DNA from: Paenibacillus agaridevorans
GTDB lineage: Bacteria > Bacillota > Bacilli > Paenibacillales > Paenibacillaceae
NCBI RefSeq assembly: GCF_003112455.1
Contig: NZ_BDQX01000390.1
Location: 47,106 to 106,575 of the forward strand
Direction: 5' to 3'
Length of the DNA: 59,470 nucleotides
The translations under genes were made by a program, and so were the position numbers. Shown here piece by piece: positions 7,893 through 16,755 of the stretch. A model generated the notes under the pieces. That model was not told the origin of the DNA. It did no database searches and worked only from the letters and a program-made list of their open reading frames with translations. Numbering within the stretch: the stretch's first letter is position 1; every line of letters begins with the position of its first letter.

Positions 7893-8345
7893 TTATAAAT
7901 CTTGTGATAGTCGTATCATGTCTACAACTTGTATACCATTTTCAAATATTTCTTTATCGTAATGCCTAACAAAAAAGTCTCTGTCTACTCCAGTTATTCT
8001 AAAGCCGCATTTCTGATAAAGGGCAAGTTGCCCAACACCTGAATTTCCAGTACCGACTTCAATCGTTTTGGATCCTAATTCCCTCGCAATTTGTATTGCA
8101 TGTTTCACTAACTGTTTCCCGAACCCTCTGCCTTGATTCTTTTCATCAATTGCTACATTTACTAATTCAACTGTATCGGGTCTTGTTGGCAGTAAAACAT
8201 AGACTCCTATTATTTGATCATTCAGTGAGGCGATATAGCAATGTCCTCTTTGGAGATATTCCTCAACAAGCTTCTGTGAAGGATCCGCTAATAATAATAA
8301 TTCAAATGGTGGGATTTCGTGTGTATGTAACTTTCGTATTTGCAT
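7893..8345 (-). CDS. GNAT-family N-acetyltransferase
   Basis: 150 residues, ATG preceded by CGAGGTGTAATAA. The acetyl-CoA loop is visible as NQGRGFGKQLVKHAI (motif A, Q/RxxGxG/A) after the strand VELVNVAIDE, with GTGNSGVGQLALYQKCGFRITGVDRDFFV as motif B. This is a full-length single GNAT domain. It would transfer an acetyl group to a small molecule or protein amine; the substrate cannot be read from sequence. Repeat copies lie on both sides (7854-7881 and 8413-8436). Confidence 0.88.
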   Translation of the reverse strand: MQIRKLHTHEIPPFELLLLADPSQKLVEEYLQRGHCYIASLNDQIIGVYVLLPTRPDTVELVNVAIDEKNQGRGFGKQLVKHAIQIARELGSKTIEVGTGNSGVGQLALYQKCGFRITGVDRDFFVRHYDKEIFENGIQVVDMIRLSQDL

Positions 8346-8412
8346 TTATTACACCTCGATTTTCATTGTTCCCCTGTTCACGAAAGGATTACCACTGACA
8401 GAGATATATAAT

Positions 8413-8436
8413 TGAACTATCGTTCTCCGACAGCGG
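8413..8436 (+). repeat. Dispersed ~23-bp repeat, copy 6
   Basis: Reads GAACTATCGTTCTCCGACAG. It lies between the GNAT start and the stop of the kinase-like gene at 8516. Its first 16 bases agree with copy 1 except one. Confidence 0.6.
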
Positions 8437-8515
8437 AATGAACTCTCTGAACACTGATAAATGCCCTAAAGCATGAAACATGGTGTTATCTGAAGAATAC
8501 GGCTTCAATGTATAT

Positions 8516-9100
8516 CTAACTCGTACCGCTTTTTTTATTTAGCTTCTTAAAAGCAGAATATTCACGATTTGATCTAATAAAATTTAATATCAAATTGGCG
8601 CATTCATCTGGACTCAAGGTTTCAGTATTTAATTCAAGGTCATACTCATTAAGGCTGTAGACTTTATCATACTGAGAGATTGCTAAACCAATTTCTCTAT
8701 CTCCCCTTAGTTTTTCTCTCCTTATAAGTTCCTCTTTCGAGCAAGTTATCCCTACAAGCAGTACAGGATGATCCATTAATAAACCTAGAAATGTATTAAA
8801 GCGATCTTCAGTATCATTTACTGTATCTACAACGATATTCGTCCCCATTACCGACATAAATTTAATTGTTGAATAAAACAAAGTAATCAATGGTTCAATA
8901 ATAATATGGGTTGGGCCTTGCACATCATCTGCATATTTGGTGTTAATGAAGTCAATGTAGTCATGAAACAGTCCATTAAAAAAATCATCAATTGATAAAT
9001 GATAAAACGAGATTTCATTTTGGTTTAATAGTTCAGTCGATATGGAAGTCTTTCCGGAACTTGAAGTTCCATTTAGAAAAACAATTATCCCTTGCTTCAA
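8516..9100 (-). CDS. Chloramphenicol phosphotransferase-like P-loop kinase
   Basis: 194 residues. A Walker A loop is near the N-terminus (IIVFLNGTSSSGKTSIS, residues ~5-20), followed by FYHLSIDDFFNGL, which matches the CPT pattern where a catalytic Asp follows the second strand. Further features are VVDTVND, a substrate-lid helix with VLLVGITCSKEELIRREKLRGDREIGLA, and YDLELNTETLSPDECANLIL. Members phosphorylate chloramphenicol or other small molecules; many are of unknown substrate, so resistance should not be assumed. Low G+C compared with neighbouring genes, consistent with separate acquisition. Confidence 0.8.
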   Translation of the reverse strand: MKQGIIVFLNGTSSSGKTSISTELLNQNEISFYHLSIDDFFNGLFHDYIDFINTKYADDVQGPTHIIIEPLITLFYSTIKFMSVMGTNIVVDTVNDTEDRFNTFLGLLMDHPVLLVGITCSKEELIRREKLRGDREIGLAISQYDKVYSLNEYDLELNTETLSPDECANLILNFIRSNREYSAFKKLNKKSGTS

Positions 9101-9230
9101 TTAAATACCACCTCTTCAGATAACGTCATTTTTCGAACATAGTAAAATCCGACATAGCTAAAAGATTCACTAAGATCAGAAGGAGGGTTAAGTCCGTCCC
9201 ATACAGACTTTTCATCTATTCCTCATCCTT

Positions 9231-10274
9231 CTATTCGTTTCGAAACGTCGTTTCCATCCATTCCGCGAACCGTTCCTCTTCTTCGAACTGAGGGTAATGA
9301 GCCGAGTGCTCGTAGACAATAAACGTTTTGTCCGGCGCGTCCAATTCTTCGAAATACGCTTTAGCCGCTTTCGTCGACGTCATATAATCATGCGCTCCCA
9401 TTACGAAGTAGACCGGTAGTTCGAGCTTCTTCACCAAACTCGTTATCGGCCGCATAGATTCTTCGTTTAATAGTCGGTCCTGTGTCACCGCAATCCCCCT
9501 TGCATAACGGATTACATCCAGCAGGTTATATTCCCGGTTCATTAGAAAACCTTCGACATAATCGCGGTTATCGTCAATTAATCTTGCCGCTCCCCCATAC
9601 TTCCGGATCAGACTTCTCGGCGTAATGTCGCGACCTGCTTCAATATTCTCCCGCATGCCTTCCAGTTGTCTTATATCGCTCTTATCGTCGGCTTCGGTGG
9701 CTTGCCCTAGCGCGAAAGCGAAGCTGTCCAGCTCGCTGACGTGATGATTGGCGACTTGTCCGATTCCGATGTATGCCGCGAATTTCTCCGGCGAAGCAGC
9801 GACTGCCTGCAAGCCTAAGTACGTACCGTAGGAGTGACCGATTAAAATTACCTTTGATTGCCCCAGTCTATCGGCTACGTAATCTGTAAGCGAGAACAGG
9901 TCTTCGACCAGCAGCCCTGCTGTCACGTCCGAATAATCTTCGCCGAACCGATGCGACTTGCCGCTCCCCCTCTGATCGTAATGCACGATGGTAAATTGCT
10001 TCTCCAGTCTTTCTTGGTATTTGCGCACGTAAGGGATTTCGGAGCAGCCGGGTCCGCCGTGGACGAAAATGACGATAGGATTATTCCGGTCGGCGCCGCG
10101 GATCATGATCTCGTGCCAAGCGCCGTTCAATTTCACCTGCTCCAACGTGGCGATGCTGTTTTCTCCTTTGATCGAAGGTGTCCACGTCGGGAATGCGAGA
10201 GCGACCACGACGATAACGGTCAAAGCAAGAATGATTGAGACAGCCTTTTTAGTTTTTCTTCGTTTTCGATTCAT
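9231..10274 (-). CDS. Alpha/beta hydrolase, proline iminopeptidase-like, membrane-anchored or secreted
   Basis: 347 residues. A basic N-terminus MNRKRRKTKK is followed by a hydrophobic helix (AVSIILALTVIVVVALAF), so the enzyme is likely anchored outside. The oxyanion-hole motif VHGGPG and DQRGSGKS, the nucleophile elbow GHSYGTYLG (Ser ~148) and a C-terminal His in YEHSAHYPQFEE are all present; the acid is probably the Asp in VMGAHDYMTST. The HGGPG/DQRGxGxS pair is typical of proline iminopeptidases and their relatives (peptidase S33). The true substrate is open. Confidence 0.85.
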   Translation of the reverse strand: MNRKRRKTKKAVSIILALTVIVVVALAFPTWTPSIKGENSIATLEQVKLNGAWHEIMIRGADRNNPIVIFVHGGPGCSEIPYVRKYQERLEKQFTIVHYDQRGSGKSHRFGEDYSDVTAGLLVEDLFSLTDYVADRLGQSKVILIGHSYGTYLGLQAVAASPEKFAAYIGIGQVANHHVSELDSFAFALGQATEADDKSDIRQLEGMRENIEAGRDITPRSLIRKYGGAARLIDDNRDYVEGFLMNREYNLLDVIRYARGIAVTQDRLLNEESMRPITSLVKKLELPVYFVMGAHDYMTSTKAAKAYFEELDAPDKTFIVYEHSAHYPQFEEEERFAEWMETTFRNE

Positions 10275-10422
10275 TAAGGATGCGCGGCTCTCTTTCCGTA
10301 TGATTTATGAAATAAGATTTTTTCAGCAATTATCATAACGTCCTGAAGGCTCAACTGTCAAAAGAGAATAAAGTAATAGACTACATTAATCGCCGGTCAA
10401 AGCGACGTCTTCAACAAGAAAG

Positions 10423-10445
10423 CCCGCCGACCTAAGGTTGGCGGG
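10423..10445 (-). terminator. Intrinsic terminator of polysaccharide locus 1
   Basis: On the minus strand the arms CCCGCCAACC and GGTCGGCGGG (one G-T pair) are followed by CTTTCTTGTTG. It lies about 60 bases past the stop of the SLH enzyme gene and ends the operon that starts at 20297. Confidence 0.75.
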
Positions 10446-10506
10446 TTAAGTTCTTGGTGGCAAGCAACAAGGAGTCAGCCCTCAAACAGAACTTCTCCTG
10501 ATTTGT

Positions 10507-13500
10507 TTAAAGTGTAATGTCGAGTTTGTCATACAATCTGTATACAATGGCGGCAGCCTCTGCTCTTGAAGCTGGTTTATGAGGATGAATAGCATGATTG
10601 CTGCCTTGAACTATGCCTTCTCTTACCAATGCCGCTATCTCTGCAATGGCATAAGGGGCGATATCCGCTATGTCCTTGAACGCATCAAGTTCTTTGTTAA
10701 TTCCGTCCGACCTATATTTGTTATCCATGGCCAACGCCCTGGAAACAATAACCATCATTTCCTGCCTGGAAATTAGCTCGTCAGGCTTGAAGCTGTTACC
10801 GCCTATCCCTTTTGTTAGCCCCAGCTTCCGGGCTATGCCAACGGCATTATAATAAACGGAGCGATCGGGTATATCCGCGAAGTTAGCATCAACCGTTGTC
10901 GTAATTCCCAGAGCTCGAACCAACGCATCGACAAAGTCCGCTCTCTTTATTCCCGCTGCCGGATTGAAATCTCCTTCGCCATCACCGCTCATAATCCCTT
11001 TGGACGCCAATACCCGAATGGAGTGCGCGGCCCAGTAATAATCGGTTATATCGTCAAAGTTTACTACTCGATAGGACACGCCGTACTTCCCTAATTGATT
11101 GGTCCTTAGAACAACCGCTCCCAGAGATTCGTCGTAACTTCCCGTCGGGATCGGAATCGCTCGGCCATCTTCAGCCATATAGGAGACGACGATATGCTCA
11201 TATGCCTTTACTTCCTCCGATGTCGGCGTATAAGGAATGGTCAAGATTATAATAGCCTCCGGGTTGATTGCTGTTATCTTCTGTCCCCCAGCAGCGGCTT
11301 TCAACGCAAGGAGAGGTTTTCCCTCTACAGAGGACGCCTCGACGGTAAGCTCGACTTCAGTTGTGGAAGCAAGCTCCGCAGCCGCAAGCATATGGCCGGG
11401 AACTTCCACCGTCCCGATCTCCGTCTGAATCCGCAGTTTATCCTGCGCGCCGTAGGAAGTTAAAAATTCGGGTGGAATAACGACAGTGTAAGCAACCGCC
11501 CCTGCAATCTCGGGCACATCGACGATCACGAGCCTGCCTCCCTGAATACCGGCTTGGCTGTTGCTGCGAGCTTCCAGAATATTGTCTTTATCTAAAAATG
11601 CCTTCGCTTCGCCTGTGTGCTGATCCAATGACGTTGCAGCAACCGTAATCCGATTAGCAGAAACTACGTTGTCGGAAGAAACCGGCATGCTTTCTATCCG
11701 CGATCCATTCGTCGGCTCCCCTTCATTGGGATCGACAGGTTCTTCCTTGTTTTCCTTCATGGATACCGTTATCGTTACAGGCGTACCGTCGGATGCCAGA
11801 GCGATCTGCAAATTTCGGGCGCTGCCCCAAGCCGTTGTGACCTCTTCCTGTAATTGCGCGGCCGCATCGGCTGGCCATTCTATCCTCATGGATGAATTTC
11901 CCGCTTGATAAATGAGCGTATTATCGCCGAATACAGCAGGTTCCGTACCCGCTACGCCGGATGCGACCGGCAAGTTAACGTATGACTCTTGAGCTTCCTC
12001 CTCCAGCTGAAGACTGACCTTTATTAACGTTTGCTGCTCTCCCAGCTCATACCTCCAGACCAGCTCTCCTTTGGGAGCGGTCAATGGTGTCCGTAGCTCG
12101 AAGATTTCATCCTGCACAATCCAGGTCAGAGACGTACGCTCTTCGCCCGTATAAAAAAATTTCCCGTTGTGATCCTTGCCGAAAACGCCGGAATGCGTAA
12201 TATCGGACGGTGACGTGACGGTGCCGTTCTTGTTGTTCCGCAACGAGGAAACGACGCTTCCTGTTCCCTCTCCCCACATAACGGTTGGACCGCCTCCAAA
12301 TTTGGCCTGCGGAATCTTGCCGGAAACCCCCGTTACATCATAAAATACGACTCCGTACAGCGGTCCTCGCTTCCATGCTACTTGCCCCGGAAGCTCCCAG
12401 GTGCCAAACTCGCTGTCAATCGGAAGCGCGGCGGGCTCTATTGCAACAGGCTTGCTAAACGCCGAATAAATGATATGCGGCCAATAGCTGATGGTATCGT
12501 ATGCTCCTGATTCAAGCGGCAACAGAGCCCGAAGCACCTTTAACGCCCATTCGTCCGTATTGATCCTATGCGGCATTACATCTCCGCCCGCTAAATCGTT
12601 CGGGTCCGCGGAAGGACCGGGCCACATCAAATATCGGGTCAGCGACAAAGGCATTTCGGAACGCATCATAATGTCTCCCGGATAGGTCGCCTGATGAATG
12701 GGGGTATTCGTTCTCGTGTTTATCGCTGTAGGCGAAGCGATGCTGCCATCCGGCTGCGGCAGCCAATAAAAGCTTTTAAAATAGAGGTTTTTTTCGATCC
12801 CCGCCCGCAATTTCTCCAAAATAACGGGATCGGCGGCTCCGCTCTCTTTATAAACCAAATAGGAGGCCACCATGTGGAAAGAGCTGAGACTGTCATAGTT
12901 GCCGTCCGGACCAAAGTTCTCCATATAAAAACCCGTCGGATGTAATCCCATCAGTTTGGAGCTTGCTCCGTGGGTGCCATCCATAAAAGCTGCGGCCATT
13001 TTTTCGAAATTACGCAAAAACCGGGTTTCTCCCGTCGCCTCATACATGTATAATTGCGCGAGTATGTTATGCGACCATTGATTGGAGAGAAAACTTCTGG
13101 CATCCGCGTTTTTATCCAAAAAGGCGGTAACGGCTTCTTCCCAAAGGGCGGCGGTCTCCGCGTCCACCTTTTCGTGAAGCAGTAAAAAAGGATCAACGAC
13201 CATGGGACCAACCATTATAAAATAATTCGTGCTAGGGACAGGCAGATCCCTTAGATCGGAATCCTTATAGGTAAAGTCCCCCTGAAGCCACGCCAGAAAA
13301 CTCATGGAGTTTAACACCGCGCGTTTTAATAAGGCCTCGTTTTCGTAGGCAGGGTTCATCTGCCCCGGCACGGCGACCGCGGCAGCCATCGCGCCGGCAA
13401 AGGAGGAATATTGATTTTTGACCGGCCTCGCAGGATCATAATCAAGAATCATGCCGAAACCCGGATCGTCCTTGTCCAATATCTGATGCTCAAAGGCATA

Positions 13501-15537
13501 GTCCAACCCTTGAAGACTGCCGTATTTTCCGTACAATAGCGCCTCCATGCGAGGATTGGCGAGATCCAACGGCACTTCTTCCGGAAAATCCAGCTCTACC
13601 TCCAACGACTGCTCCGCAAGCTCAATCATCTTCTCCCTAAGCCTTGCCTGCAGCTTGCCGGGCATGATAAACCCTTCTGCTTCAAACGTTCCTCCCTTTA
13701 ATGCCAGCGCAGCTTCAGCTGTAGGGGCTAACAATGCCGGCGTTCCGTCGATTACGATATAGCCCCCGAATCCGTTCAAATCCAATGACCATACCTCATT
13801 AACCGGCGTGGAGTCCAATTGAATGACGTTTCTGCCTCCCACATTCGTCAGATTGCCGGCCACTGCTCCCGTTTGATTGCGCAAGGTTACATGCGGCGCA
13901 TTGCCAAAAGCCTCGAGAAAAAAATATCCTTTTCCCAAATTAGGCATAAAGGTCGGAAGCTGGTTTTGTTGCGTGATGTCGGCAAGATAAATATAAGCCG
14001 TTTTGGGCGTTGTTTCGGTAATGCCTAATGCCATCTCGCCCCGCACGCCCCAAACATCCGTCTCCGGCAGGCCGATTTCAAGGATATCTCCCTCTCGTCC
14101 GCCTGTAAATGAGACGGTCCATATGCCGGGTTGTCCCGAAGGAATCGTGAGGATTTCGATTTGCTTGCCGGGAAGCTGACTGCTGAAATCGTGAAGGAGC
14201 ACCATATTGCCGTCGGGATCAAATACTTTGGCATAAGCTGTAGGGACAAATGGTTCAAAGGTCGGCGTTTGCGTGGTACGGCTCAAATACACCTCTTGCG
14301 GACCGCTGCCGTCGTATTGGGCCAGCACCCCAAACCCTCTGTTATCTCCCGTCAATACTTTATTGACGGAAACCTGGTACACTGGAAAACGTTCCGCCAA
14401 ATCACCGTCCAGCCCAGGGGCAATCGGCGTCGTTTGACCCGGCGAAGGCGTGGCAGTTGGAGCAGTTGTTGGTGTAGGAGCAGGAGTGACCTCCTTTGTC
14501 GTCCACTCGAATTTCACCGCGTCCGCAAGCGTATAACCTGGATGCGAGGCAAGTATTTTCAAATAATTATCCGTGCCCTGCGAGAGCGCGAATGTGCCGA
14601 TTTCAACCCACTTATTTCGGTCATCCCTCTGATTGATGGTGAAATCCGTACTTAACCCATCCCTATGCTTGATCTCGAGCGGCGCCGCTTCCGGTCTCGT
14701 GCCATGCGGCGGAACCCACATCGATATGATGTAGTTGCCTTCCACAGGGATATCGGGCGTAAACATGGCCCATTTGGTCGGATTGGCGCCAGCCGAACCG
14801 TCATGATAATAACGCGAGCTTTGTGTTCCGCCTACTCCTTGTCCAACTACCCATGGCGAATCCGTCGTAAACCCTTCGTCGTCATTATAAACAAATACGG
14901 TTACGTTTTCGGGCGGAATAGTCGGGCTTGTTGTCGGCGAAGGCGATGGAGTAGGGGAAGGCGTAGATGAAGGCGATGAAGTGGAAGTAGGCGACGGATC
15001 AGGCGTCTCCGCTTCAGCCACCCATTCGAATTTCACGGCGTCGGCAAGCGTGGTTCCTGCATCCGAGGCTAATAATTTCAGATAATTTTCTGTACCCTCT
15101 GATAACAGGAATGTACCAATTTTCACCCATTTGTTGCTGTTTGCCTTTTGATTAATGGTCAGATCCGTGCTGATGCCGTCCCTATATTTGATCTCGAGCG
15201 GCGCAGCTTCGGGCCTTGTGCCGAAAGGCGGCACCCACATGGATATGGTGTAATATCCTTCCACCGGGATGTCAGGCGTGAACTGCGCCCACTTGGCCGG
15301 ATCTGCGCCTGTCGATCCGTCATGATAATAACGCGAGCTTTGCGTGTAGCCAACCCCTTGTCCAATTACCCACGGAGAATCCGTGGTGAACCCCTCGTCA
15401 TCGTTATACACGATAACTACGATACTTTCTGCCATTGCCTTGTTGTTCTCCATGCCGAAGATAGAACCCCCAAGAAGACTTTGGACCAATAAAGCGATAA
15501 GCATAACTTTAATGAGGACTTTACGAGACATTGTCAT
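10507..15537 (-). CDS. SLH-anchored multidomain polysaccharide enzyme (toroid, unassigned family)
   Basis: 1676 residues, ATG with AGGAGGG upstream. Order: signal peptide (1-35); two copies of a ~135-residue golvesin/Xly-type binding domain (about 36-176 and 212-345), each from VYNDDEGFTTDSPWV to ADAVKFEW; Pro/Ser/Thr-rich linkers; a beta domain (about 385-600); an all-alpha toroid-like region (about 645-1010, with SNQWSHNILAQLYMYEATGE and NYDSLSSFHMVASYLVY); a beta-sandwich (about 1050-1330); a C-terminal beta region; three SLH repeats (about 1490-1676). The alpha-toroid plus beta-sandwich plan is that of heparinase, alginate or hyaluronate lyases, but I cannot assign a family. It is anchored to wall polymer through SLH. 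Last gene of the LplB-YtcP-binding protein-GH88 operon, 30 bases after GH88. Confidence 0.85.
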   Translation of the reverse strand: MTMSRKVLIKVMLIALLVQSLLGGSIFGMENNKAMAESIVVIVYNDDEGFTTDSPWVIGQGVGYTQSSRYYHDGSTGADPAKWAQFTPDIPVEGYYTISMWVPPFGTRPEAAPLEIKYRDGISTDLTINQKANSNKWVKIGTFLLSEGTENYLKLLASDAGTTLADAVKFEWVAEAETPDPSPTSTSSPSSTPSPTPSPSPTTSPTIPPENVTVFVYNDDEGFTTDSPWVVGQGVGGTQSSRYYHDGSAGANPTKWAMFTPDIPVEGNYIISMWVPPHGTRPEAAPLEIKHRDGLSTDFTINQRDDRNKWVEIGTFALSQGTDNYLKILASHPGYTLADAVKFEWTTKEVTPAPTPTTAPTATPSPGQTTPIAPGLDGDLAERFPVYQVSVNKVLTGDNRGFGVLAQYDGSGPQEVYLSRTTQTPTFEPFVPTAYAKVFDPDGNMVLLHDFSSQLPGKQIEILTIPSGQPGIWTVSFTGGREGDILEIGLPETDVWGVRGEMALGITETTPKTAYIYLADITQQNQLPTFMPNLGKGYFFLEAFGNAPHVTLRNQTGAVAGNLTNVGGRNVIQLDSTPVNEVWSLDLNGFGGYIVIDGTPALLAPTAEAALALKGGTFEAEGFIMPGKLQARLREKMIELAEQSLEVELDFPEEVPLDLANPRMEALLYGKYGSLQGLDYAFEHQILDKDDPGFGMILDYDPARPVKNQYSSFAGAMAAAVAVPGQMNPAYENEALLKRAVLNSMSFLAWLQGDFTYKDSDLRDLPVPSTNYFIMVGPMVVDPFLLLHEKVDAETAALWEEAVTAFLDKNADARSFLSNQWSHNILAQLYMYEATGETRFLRNFEKMAAAFMDGTHGASSKLMGLHPTGFYMENFGPDGNYDSLSSFHMVASYLVYKESGAADPVILEKLRAGIEKNLYFKSFYWLPQPDGSIASPTAINTRTNTPIHQATYPGDIMMRSEMPLSLTRYLMWPGPSADPNDLAGGDVMPHRINTDEWALKVLRALLPLESGAYDTISYWPHIIYSAFSKPVAIEPAALPIDSEFGTWELPGQVAWKRGPLYGVVFYDVTGVSGKIPQAKFGGGPTVMWGEGTGSVVSSLRNNKNGTVTSPSDITHSGVFGKDHNGKFFYTGEERTSLTWIVQDEIFELRTPLTAPKGELVWRYELGEQQTLIKVSLQLEEEAQESYVNLPVASGVAGTEPAVFGDNTLIYQAGNSSMRIEWPADAAAQLQEEVTTAWGSARNLQIALASDGTPVTITVSMKENKEEPVDPNEGEPTNGSRIESMPVSSDNVVSANRITVAATSLDQHTGEAKAFLDKDNILEARSNSQAGIQGGRLVIVDVPEIAGAVAYTVVIPPEFLTSYGAQDKLRIQTEIGTVEVPGHMLAAAELASTTEVELTVEASSVEGKPLLALKAAAGGQKITAINPEAIIILTIPYTPTSEEVKAYEHIVVSYMAEDGRAIPIPTGSYDESLGAVVLRTNQLGKYGVSYRVVNFDDITDYYWAAHSIRVLASKGIMSGDGEGDFNPAAGIKRADFVDALVRALGITTTVDANFADIPDRSVYYNAVGIARKLGLTKGIGGNSFKPDELISRQEMMVIVSRALAMDNKYRSDGINKELDAFKDIADIAPYAIAEIAALVREGIVQGSNHAIHPHKPASRAEAAAIVYRLYDKLDITL

Positions 15538-15567
15538 GAATTACCCTCCTCTTTGCGCTCGATCCCC

Positions 15568-16731
15568 TTACCAGCAATCGGTCAATGGTTTGGACAGCCG
15601 CTTGGACAGCGCTTCCATAAAAAAGTAATCCCCATAGATCGTATACATCCGTTTGCCATTAGATTGCTGAAGCAGTCCCGGACAGTCCGGGTTATAATCC
15701 GTATACGCCTCCTCGGACAACTTCAGCAACAGCCGGTCCGTCCATTCCTTGAGAAGAACGTTGCCCGGGTCGAACCGCAGAATCTCCATAAATGCGTTGG
15801 CTGCGATAGCTGCGGCGGAGCTGTCTCTGTGGTCGGGTTCTTGCTCGGGCAAGCGGAAGTCCCAGACAGGCACTATCTTGTCGTCCAACTGGCTGATAAA
15901 ATGCTCGGAAAGCCGGATAGCAGTCTCCAGATAGAGCCTGTTGCCCGTGTACCGATAAGCTATGGCGAAGCCGTACATCGCCCATGTCGTGCCCCTCGCC
16001 CAATAGGATTCGACACTATGGCCACAATGATTGTCGCCTCCAACCGGCTGTCCGGTGTCCGAATCGAAGCGGTAGGCATGATAGACGGAACCGTCCGGCC
16101 TGACCATCCGTTTCATCGTCATATCCGCATGTTTTATGGCGATGTCTCTGTAATAATAATTGCCCGTCTCTTCTGTCGCCCAGAACAGGAGAGGCAGATT
16201 CATCATCGTGTCTATAATCGCGATCCCGCTTCCCCATGATGACGGATCATTTTCATCCATTCTGCCCCATGCTTTGAGGTACTCCCCTTTGACTACATAC
16301 CTGGATGCCAGAACTTCCGCCGACCGCAACGCGGTCTTGCGATGGTTCAAATCGCCAATTAATTTATAAAGCTTTACGCAATAAGGACTGTACAGAAAAC
16401 CGAGATCGTGCATCGTGTTATCCGCATGCTCGAACACCTTCTTTTCGTAAGAGCCTTGCAGTCCGTTAGCCCATCTCAGCAGGGAGCGGTCATCAGAACT
16501 CTCGTATGCGATGAGCGCCCAGCCCGTAAAGAAGGATGGAACCCAGCAGCCGATATGATAAAAGTCCAACATGCTCTCGTACGACTCCTCAAAATACCGG
16601 CCATCCTTCGACTCCGCAATTTCCCGGAGACCGCCGGGAAATTGCGCGATACCGGCATAAATCTTCTTTATGCCAACCTGCCATGCCTGCTCAAGCTTTG
16701 CCTCTATTGGTCCTGTAATGGTTTCCTTCAT
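15568..16731 (-). CDS. GH88 unsaturated glucuronyl hydrolase
   Basis: 387 residues with no signal peptide, hence cytoplasmic. It is a clear (alpha/alpha)6 GH88 enzyme: HDLGFLY (nucleophile-type Asp near residue 108), GSGIAIIDTMMNLPLLFWA (second catalytic Asp near 170), GGDNHCGHSVESYWARGTTWAMYGFA and WDFRLPEQEPDHRDSSAAAIAA are all family signatures. Such enzymes hydrate the unsaturated uronic acid made by a polysaccharide lyase, releasing the next sugar. So the substrate of this locus probably contains uronic acid and is cut by a lyase, likely the neighbour at 10507. Located between the binding protein remnant and the SLH enzyme in one operon. Confidence 0.92.
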   Translation of the reverse strand: MKETITGPIEAKLEQAWQVGIKKIYAGIAQFPGGLREIAESKDGRYFEESYESMLDFYHIGCWVPSFFTGWALIAYESSDDRSLLRWANGLQGSYEKKVFEHADNTMHDLGFLYSPYCVKLYKLIGDLNHRKTALRSAEVLASRYVVKGEYLKAWGRMDENDPSSWGSGIAIIDTMMNLPLLFWATEETGNYYYRDIAIKHADMTMKRMVRPDGSVYHAYRFDSDTGQPVGGDNHCGHSVESYWARGTTWAMYGFAIAYRYTGNRLYLETAIRLSEHFISQLDDKIVPVWDFRLPEQEPDHRDSSAAAIAANAFMEILRFDPGNVLLKEWTDRLLLKLSEEAYTDYNPDCPGLLQQSNGKRMYTIYGDYFFMEALSKRLSKPLTDCW

Positions 16732-16755
16732 GTATGATTCATCCTTTCATCCCGC

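Noticed and set aside
15553..16239. Plus-strand open frame of 228 codons antisense to GH88
   Set aside because: GH88 has strong family motifs; the antisense frame has no domain or ribosome site.
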